This document shows, piece by piece, positions 1 through 4,252 of a stretch of 6,693 bases of DNA. The position numbers and the translations under genes are program-made. The notes under the pieces are model-generated. The model saw only the letters and a program-made list of their open reading frames with translations. It was not told the origin of the DNA and made no database searches. Origin of the DNA: Lentisphaeria bacterium (GTDB taxonomy: Bacteria; Verrucomicrobiota; Lentisphaeria; Victivallales; UBA1829); contig JAGAPM010000211.1 of assembly GCA_017623265.1 (NCBI GenBank), forward strand, positions 1 through 6,693. Direction: 5' to 3'. Every line of letters begins with the position of its first letter. Positions within the stretch are counted from its first letter, which is position 1.

Positions 1-6
1 CCCCTG

Positions 7-15
7 CCCTCCTCC
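7..15 (-). promoter_or_regulatory. Shine-Dalgarno sequence of the next gene, beyond the window edge
   Basis: On the minus strand GGAGGAGGG follows the stop codon of the downstream secretin gene by seven bases. It is a near-ideal Shine-Dalgarno sequence. The start codon would fall just past position 1, so the operon probably continues leftward with very tight spacing. Confidence 0.55.
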
Positions 16-22
16 GTTTCAC

Positions 23-1804
23 TCAGCGATCGGAATCAATGAGAAACTGACGGTAGCCGAAGGTGTTGTTTTCACCGGCTTTTTCCAGTTTTGCTTCCGC
101 TTTTTTCGCTTTTTCCGCAGCATCTGCCGTCATGGAAGTGGCGGCATTGACCGGAATCACTTCCGCCACAACGACCAGCTGGGAACGCTTGGTGGATTCG
201 CTTTCCGTGGAGAAGATCCAGCCCAGGAGAGGAAGATCTTTCAGGATGGGAATACCGCCGGAGACACTCACCACATCACGCTTTTCCAGACCGCCGATCA
301 CGAGTTTCGTGCCTTTGTTGGAGATCATGAAGCTGGAGGTGACTTCCGCACCCGTCTGGATGCGGGGTTCGCCGTTGGATTTGTAACCGATCAGAGAGCT
401 GTTGGAAACCGTCACATCAAGAATCGTTGCCTTGGCAGAGACGGAAGGCGTCATGCTCAGATAGAAGCCGAACTCGCCGGAAGCTGCGGTATTGACCGTG
501 TTGCCTTTCGCCATGGGGACGTTGTTGCTTTCAAATTCCATGGCTTTGCCGTCCGCATCGCTCACATCTGCGTACTTGGCAATGGCTTTTGCACCGACGT
601 TTTTGCCGTCGATCACAAAACTGCCGCCTTCGATGCGCAGGGTATAGCGTTCCTGATCGCCCTTGCCCAGTTTGAGAACTGTCAGAGAAACAGCACCTTC
701 GGCTTCGATCTCAATAGCTTTACCGTGCATATCGGTGGCAGACAGGGAGAAATCTTCTCCAGAAATCACATCTTCGATCTTCAGATATTCCTGCGTGTAT
801 TCGCCACCTTCAATGGGTTCAACACTGGGAACGAAGACCTGCGTGGTGCGGTTCATTTCAGCGGTCGTGCCGCTGCGGATCGCCATTTCACCGGTGTGAA
901 CGATCTTCGCCTTGCCCTTGCTGGTCAGGAAGTCGAGGTACTTGGTGTTCCACTTGGGATTGAAATTGAAGTAAGTGGTATCGGACCAGCCGGCGCCCTT
1001 GACCAGAGCAGAACCGTCAGAAGAGAAATTCTTCATGAAGCGCCCGCCGGTATTGAAGAGATCGATCCCGTCGTTGTTCTTCCATGCCTGGAAATCGAAA
1101 CCGAGCTTGGTATCGTTTTCGGCGTAGAGTTCGTACACCGTGACTTTTGCACGGACTTCCGCCGTGGGAATATCGTATTCCATCAGGAGTTTTTCGATAT
1201 TGGCGCGGGAGAAGTTGGTGGTCTTGAAGAAGAGCAGGTTCAGCGCTTCATCGCAGCGGATCCGGTCGGCGCCGCCGATATTTTCCGTCACATCATCTGC
1301 CACATCGGCACCGGCATTGCGGAGCATGGTGCGCAGTTCGGCAGCAGAGCGGTACTTCGGCTGATAAACGTACATGGGCTGACCGGTCACGGAGACGACT
1401 TTCGGCTTGTCCAGTGTGGCAATGATGCTGTCAATGCCCTGCCCGACTTCGCTGTCTTCAAAGCGGTAATCTTCGGCAGAGACCATGAGGATGCCGGTGC
1501 CGTCGCTGTACTTGATCGCCTGGATCCCGGTATCGCTTTCATCCACTCTGCGGGACTGGACGATCTGGCGGAGATAGCCGCGCAGTTCGTAGGGATCGGC
1601 ATATTTCAGAACGTAAGTCTTGGTCACAACGTCCGGGTCGTTGTTGGTGCGGATGAAATGAACGACCTGGGTGCCTTTTTCCACTTCCACGTTCAGGCGT
1701 GCATCAATGGAAGAATCTTTGTACCAGGCGGTTGCTTCATCGGCAAAAAGAGAACCGGCAGTGCAGAACATGGCTGCCGCAGCAATATAAGTAAAACGTT
1801 TCAT
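23..1804 (-). CDS. Secretin-like exported protein, downstream paralogue (593 aa, canonical secretin C terminus)
   Basis: The ATG at 1802-1804 is supported by AAGGA nine bases upstream (1814-1818) and by a signal peptide (residues 1-21, cleavage after LFA). Two N-domain repeats occupy about 61-135 and 142-215. The secretin domain spans about 216-552: VRAKVTVYELYAENDTKLGF (217-236), LTSKGKAKIV (293-302), TKLVIGGL (499-506) and the signature GIPILKDLPLLGWIF (517-531), then beta strands ending AEVIPV (547-552). This matches the bacterial type II/III secretin and PilQ family, whose members form outer-membrane multimeric channels. A charged, Ala/Lys/Glu-rich tail (560-577) may be a short coiled coil. 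Compared with the upstream paralogue it carries about 100 extra residues (roughly 330-440) within the secretin domain. It lies 26 bp downstream of the paralogue and is presumably co-transcribed. A long antisense frame exists opposite it but has no support as a gene. Confidence 0.85.
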   Translation of the reverse strand: MKRFTYIAAAAMFCTAGSLFADEATAWYKDSSIDARLNVEVEKGTQVVHFIRTNNDPDVVTKTYVLKYADPYELRGYLRQIVQSRRVDESDTGIQAIKYSDGTGILMVSAEDYRFEDSEVGQGIDSIIATLDKPKVVSVTGQPMYVYQPKYRSAAELRTMLRNAGADVADDVTENIGGADRIRCDEALNLLFFKTTNFSRANIEKLLMEYDIPTAEVRAKVTVYELYAENDTKLGFDFQAWKNNDGIDLFNTGGRFMKNFSSDGSALVKGAGWSDTTYFNFNPKWNTKYLDFLTSKGKAKIVHTGEMAIRSGTTAEMNRTTQVFVPSVEPIEGGEYTQEYLKIEDVISGEDFSLSATDMHGKAIEIEAEGAVSLTVLKLGKGDQERYTLRIEGGSFVIDGKNVGAKAIAKYADVSDADGKAMEFESNNVPMAKGNTVNTAASGEFGFYLSMTPSVSAKATILDVTVSNSSLIGYKSNGEPRIQTGAEVTSSFMISNKGTKLVIGGLEKRDVVSVSGGIPILKDLPLLGWIFSTESESTKRSQLVVVAEVIPVNAATSMTADAAEKAKKAEAKLEKAGENNTFGYRQFLIDSDR

Positions 1805-1830
1805 CGTTATTTTTCCTTCTCTTTCAGGGA

Positions 1831-3228
1831 TTACTGTTTCGCGAGTTCATCAAATGCTTTCAGGACACCCTGGGGGATGGAATCATCCGGCGCTACGGGG
1901 ACAGCACGGGCAGTCACAAAGTAGTAGGTCTTTTCCTGATTGGTGGTGGTAGTCCCGAAGATGTACTTCAGAATGGGCAGTTCGCAGAGGACAGGGATAC
2001 CGATCGTCTGTTCCACTTCGCTGACCCGTTCCCAGTTCATCAGGAGTTTTTCCTGATTGTAGTTCAGAGAGGTGGAGGCAGTGGCTACCGTAGTTTCAGC
2101 GATCTCAGCGCCCATGTTGTTGCGTTCCACAACATTGGAACCGTAGAGGCTGTAAGTGAAGTTCACGACCCCGTTCTTGCCGCCGGTGATGACCGGTTCA
2201 GTGATCACAACATCCAGCGTGGCATCGCCGCCGACGCCCACGGTGGTCATGTGGTCTTCATCCTTTTCAATATTCTGATATTCGGGGGAGAAGGTTGCTT
2301 TGAATTCTTTTTCCGCCGTGTTGGTGATGGTCAGCATGGCGCTGCTGTTCACCGTGGCTTTTCCGTTCTGCTGGAGGATCCGGATGAAGCTGAAATCGAA
2401 TGCCGGAGCCGTGTACATGCCGCCGAAGCCGTATGTGAAGTTGCCGAAAAGATCGATCCCTTCCATGATCGTTTCTGCAGCACGCAGGTTCAGCGCATCG
2501 TAACCGACGCTCAAGAGGTTCATGCCCGGACCATTCTTCCATGCGAGGTAATCCAGACCGATGTCCTTCAGATCACTTTCGCGGACTTCGTAAATGGTCA
2601 GTTCAACGCGCGCCTGCGGACCGGGTTTATCCAGCCATGCCAGTTTACGCTTGATGTCTTCCACACGGTACGGAGTGTCCTTGAAGTAGAACATCCCGGT
2701 CTTCTTGTCCAGACGGACTCTGGCATCTTCTTTGGAGCTGGCGACCTGACCGCCGACCACGATCTTGCGCATATCGGCGGCAGAGCGGTACTGAGGTTTG
2801 TAGGTGCCGTAAGCAATGCCGGTGCCGGCGACATTTGTGCCGTTCACCATCTCGGCGGAACGGTCAAGAGCGGCGATCATTTCATCCACATACTCGAACA
2901 TGCTTTCGGACGTGCTGACAATCAGAAGCTGACGCTTATTTGCCGCATCTTCCATAGTCACCACTGTGGAGGAACCGTTGCGGCGGAGCACAGCACTTCT
3001 CACAAAGGGAGCAAGGTCCGCCGCTTTCGTATGTTTCAATTCGTAGATCTTAGTCTGAACCACGCTCTGGTCATCATCCTGAACAAAGGTGATCGTCTGG
3101 GTCTTTTCTTCTTCTTCAGCGGTTGCAGCGGGGACATCTGCCTTCACGGCGGGATCCTGCGCATAAACGCCGGTCATTGTTGCTGCCGCAAACAGTGCGA
3201 ACAGACTGGTTTTCACCATTTTTGCCAT
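1831..3228 (-). CDS. Secretin-like exported protein, upstream paralogue (465 aa, degenerate secretin signature)
   Basis: Start chosen at the ATG 3226-3228: GGAGA lies six bases upstream (3235-3239), and this start gives a clean signal peptide (residues 1-23, positive start MAKMVK, hydrophobic core, cleavage after VYA). A charged, Glu-rich stretch follows (about 37-42). Two N1-type beta-alpha-beta-beta-alpha modules follow (about 58-122 and 138-201), then a secretin-like domain (about 205-445) with LDYLAWKNGPGMNL (225-238), the L..NGKA segment (285-291) and IPVLCELPILKYIF (411-424). That last segment matches the secretin consensus VPxLxxxPxLGxLF but has Lys where the Gly belongs, plus an unusual Cys415. 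It is clearly homologous to the next gene: both have P(K/Q)YRSAA and G(L/F)D(Y/F)xAWKN. The protein probably acts at the outer membrane. No ATPase, pseudopilin or inner-membrane component is visible, so the secretion system it serves is unknown. It could be a structural or accessory ring subunit rather than a pore. Confidence 0.8.
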   Translation of the reverse strand: MAKMVKTSLFALFAAATMTGVYAQDPAVKADVPAATAEEEEKTQTITFVQDDDQSVVQTKIYELKHTKAADLAPFVRSAVLRRNGSSTVVTMEDAANKRQLLIVSTSESMFEYVDEMIAALDRSAEMVNGTNVAGTGIAYGTYKPQYRSAADMRKIVVGGQVASSKEDARVRLDKKTGMFYFKDTPYRVEDIKRKLAWLDKPGPQARVELTIYEVRESDLKDIGLDYLAWKNGPGMNLLSVGYDALNLRAAETIMEGIDLFGNFTYGFGGMYTAPAFDFSFIRILQQNGKATVNSSAMLTITNTAEKEFKATFSPEYQNIEKDEDHMTTVGVGGDATLDVVITEPVITGGKNGVVNFTYSLYGSNVVERNNMGAEIAETTVATASTSLNYNQEKLLMNWERVSEVEQTIGIPVLCELPILKYIFGTTTTNQEKTYYFVTARAVPVAPDDSIPQGVLKAFDELAKQ

Positions 3229-3334
3229 TTGTTTTCTCCGGAAAAAATTGGTTTTCGTTTGTTGTGTTGTTAAAGAAACGGTGAGCTTATCAGGCTCAAT
3301 TAAATCTTCCTGTCCTTTCATTTCATCCGTTTGT

Positions 3335-3351
3335 TTAGCCTCAACTAACTG
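3335..3351. promoter_or_regulatory. DtxR/IdeR-like box in the secretin leader
   Basis: The minus strand reads CAGTTAGTTGAGGCTAA. Its core matches 12 of 14 positions of the IdeR half-consensus, and 15 of 17 bases match the element at 4090-4106. It lies about 40 bp downstream of the predicted transcription start and 106 bp before the start codon, so it does not serve as a ribosome binding site here. That makes shared regulation a better explanation than shared translation signals. Confidence 0.5.
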
Positions 3352-3399
3352 ATCCGGCAAAAAATTTTCTTCCTTGCACGGAACTGCAAAACATTTTTT

Positions 3400-3428
3400 A
3401 ATATAATTTCAGTTTTACAAAATTTCAA
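3400..3428 (-). promoter_or_regulatory. Sigma-70-type promoter of the secretin-like gene pair
   Basis: On the minus strand a -35 box TTGAAA (3423-3428) is separated by exactly 17 bp from TATATT (3400-3405). Two A7 tracts (3443-3449 and 3452-3458, minus-strand sense) upstream resemble an UP element. Transcription would start near 3393, giving a leader of about 165 nt before the ATG at 3228. No terminator separates this promoter from the DUF3793 gene, so some readthrough is possible. Confidence 0.65.
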
Positions 3429-3442
3429 TTAGCAGAAACTAA
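3429..3442. promoter_or_regulatory. TTAG-N6-CTAA box abutting the -35 of the secretin promoter
   Basis: The minus strand reads TTAGTTTCTGCTAA, 11 of 14 positions of the IdeR half-consensus, placed directly against the TTGAAA -35 hexamer. This is the same position as the box at 4202-4215 relative to its promoter. The flanks extend the dyad to AATTAG...CTAATT, so a weak hairpin is an alternative explanation. Confidence 0.4.
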
Positions 3443-3456
3443 TTTTTTTGATTTTT

Positions 3457-4086
3457 TTAGATACCAGCCTCCTTCCCGTCTCTTGCATGAGCTACAAAAA
3501 GGTCAAAAAATGTCTGCAAATCTTCACAGACATCTAATATTTTTCCTGCAAATTCCTCCGCTTTCCGGTAAAGGCTCATCTTTTCCAGCGATTCTGCGGC
3601 ATCCCCGAAAACGGTCCAATCCCCCCGATGGACCGGAGTCCGTGGCAGTTTTTCCATGAACCCCTTCACATCTTTTAATGGATAACCGATAAACACACCC
3701 ACCTCGTGCGGAATCTTTTCCACGGCAAACCGTTCCCGCAGAAATGCAAGCAAATCATCCATCTCACATCCTGCCGGGTACCCCAAAGTGGAAAGCAGAG
3801 AAAGATTTTGTGCATCTGAAAGGGTCCTTGCCATAGTCTCACGGTGATAAAACAGAATCAGTGAGCTTTCCGGTTCCACACGCAACTCCAGATAATTCAG
3901 CTTCAGAGTCTCCAGAATGTCCGCCCGGTACAGACAGAAATTGAACCCCTCGCTATTCCGGCTCTTGTAACAATGTTGTACCCGGAGCAGTTCCCCCGGC
4001 TTCACCCCACTGCGCACTGCCGCTGTCTTCAGCAGTAAAAACCGCAGTAATTCTTTCCGGTGCTTTTCACTGATTAGACAATTCAT
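3457..4086 (-). CDS. DUF3793 family protein
   Basis: A complete 209-residue protein. The block PHEVGVFIGYPLKDVKGF (126-143) is the hallmark of the DUF3793 family. It is accompanied by the family's early KPGELL (29-34), the CLYR..ILE segment (51-59), a GYP (102-104) and a W.VF motif (157-160). There is no signal peptide or membrane segment, so it is probably cytoplasmic. The biochemical function of the family is unknown. From memory, members often sit near flavodoxin and ferrous-iron transport genes in gut Firmicutes, which would suit the iron-box-like sites here. The ATG at 4084-4086 is supported by an AGGTGA Shine-Dalgarno (4096-4101) nine bases upstream. The gene has its own promoter, with operator-like sites in the 80-nt leader. 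The stop is followed by an A-rich tract and the next promoter, with no convincing terminator on this strand. Confidence 0.85.
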   Translation of the reverse strand: MNCLISEKHRKELLRFLLLKTAAVRSGVKPGELLRVQHCYKSRNSEGFNFCLYRADILETLKLNYLELRVEPESSLILFYHRETMARTLSDAQNLSLLSTLGYPAGCEMDDLLAFLRERFAVEKIPHEVGVFIGYPLKDVKGFMEKLPRTPVHRGDWTVFGDAAESLEKMSLYRKAEEFAGKILDVCEDLQTFFDLFVAHARDGKEAGI

Positions 4087-4089
4087 TTA

Positions 4090-4106
4090 TTAGTCTCACC
4101 TAACTG
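4090..4106. promoter_or_regulatory. DtxR/IdeR-like box overlapping the DUF3793 Shine-Dalgarno
   Basis: On the minus strand CAGTTAGGTGAGACTAA overlaps the ribosome binding site just before the ATG at 4086. Its TTAG-N6-CTAA core matches 12 of 14 positions of the IdeR half-consensus TTAGGTTAGGCTAA. The full 17-bp element differs at only two positions from the element in the secretin leader at 3335-3351. Confidence 0.5.
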
Positions 4107-4117
4107 TTAAAATTTGA

Positions 4118-4129
4118 AAAAACGCTTTC
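4118..4129. promoter_or_regulatory. Second, weaker LacI-type operator-like half palindrome
   Basis: AAAAACGCTTTC matches 10 of 12 positions of GAAAGCGCTTTC, the core of the palindrome at 4143-4156. The two centres are 26 bp apart, about two and a half helical turns. On its own this site would be weak evidence; the pairing raises it. Confidence 0.35.
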
Positions 4130-4142
4130 CAGCTCCAGTTCC

Positions 4143-4156
4143 AGAAAGCGCTTTCT
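4143..4156. promoter_or_regulatory. LacI/GalR-family operator-like palindrome
   Basis: AGAAAGCGCTTTCT is a perfect 14-bp palindrome with the central CG typical of LacI/GalR-family operators and of the core of catabolite-responsive elements. It lies about 10-23 bases downstream of the predicted DUF3793 transcription start, a classic repressor position. The regulator is not in the window. Confidence 0.5.
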
Positions 4157-4162
4157 CAACTC

Positions 4163-4187
4163 AAGGTGGTATAATATAGACCACCTT
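4163..4187. repeat. Inverted repeat enclosing the -10 box of the DUF3793 promoter
   Basis: Perfect 8-bp arms AAGGTGGT (4163-4170) and ACCACCTT (4180-4187) flank a 9-bp AT spacer that contains the TATATT hexamer. It has no following T-run on the minus strand, so it is not an ordinary terminator for the upstream glycosidase gene. It could be another operator or a short stem at the 5' end of transcripts. Confidence 0.5.
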
Positions 4188-4201
4188 TATCAACTTGTCG
4201 A
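4173..4201 (-). promoter_or_regulatory. Sigma-70-type promoter of the DUF3793 gene
   Basis: On the minus strand a -35 box TCGACA (4196-4201) is separated by 17 bp from TATATT (4173-4178), the same -10 hexamer as the secretin promoter. A-rich tracts at about 4216-4250 resemble an UP element. The predicted start is near 4166, giving a leader of about 80 nt. The -10 lies between the arms of an inverted repeat. Confidence 0.6.
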
Positions 4202-4215
4202 GTAGGTTTGCCTAA
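4202..4215. promoter_or_regulatory. DtxR/IdeR-like box abutting the -35 of the DUF3793 promoter
   Basis: The plus strand reads GTAGGTTTGCCTAA, which matches 12 of 14 positions of the first part of the IdeR/DtxR consensus TTAGGTTAGSCTAACCTAA. It is also an imperfect palindrome (TAGG...CCTA). It directly touches the -35 hexamer, where a bound regulator would affect RNA polymerase. The assignment to the DtxR family is by similarity only. Confidence 0.45.
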
Positions 4216-4252
4216 TTATTTTTAACTTTTTTTATTTTTTTCGTTTTTACAC

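Noticed and set aside
725..1924. Long plus-strand open frame of about 399 codons opposite the downstream secretin gene
   Set aside because: It is antisense to a well-supported gene with recognisable secretin motifs, has no sensible ribosome binding site or domain, and reads like a compositional shadow.
2251..3273. Plus-strand open frame of about 340 codons opposite the upstream secretin gene
   Set aside because: It is antisense to a supported gene, shows no recognisable domain, and its His/Phe-rich composition is typical of reverse-frame translation.
3229..3360. N-terminal extension of the upstream secretin paralogue to a TTG start at 3360
   Set aside because: The extension would place 44 polar residues before an obvious signal peptide, and the internal ATG at 3228 has a good Shine-Dalgarno sequence.
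3425..3458. Rho-independent terminator on the plus strand (AATTAG...CTAATT followed by T7)
   Set aside because: The stem has a single G-C pair and no plus-strand gene leads into it. The T-run is better read as the A-tract upstream of the minus-strand promoter.
4170..4175. Perfect TATAAT on the plus strand
   Set aside because: There is no -35 at a suitable distance and no plus-strand gene downstream. It follows from the near-symmetry of the -10 region inside the inverted repeat.
4087..4252. Terminator for the glycosidase gene
   Set aside because: The hairpins present are not followed by a T-run on the minus strand, so no intrinsic terminator can be called.
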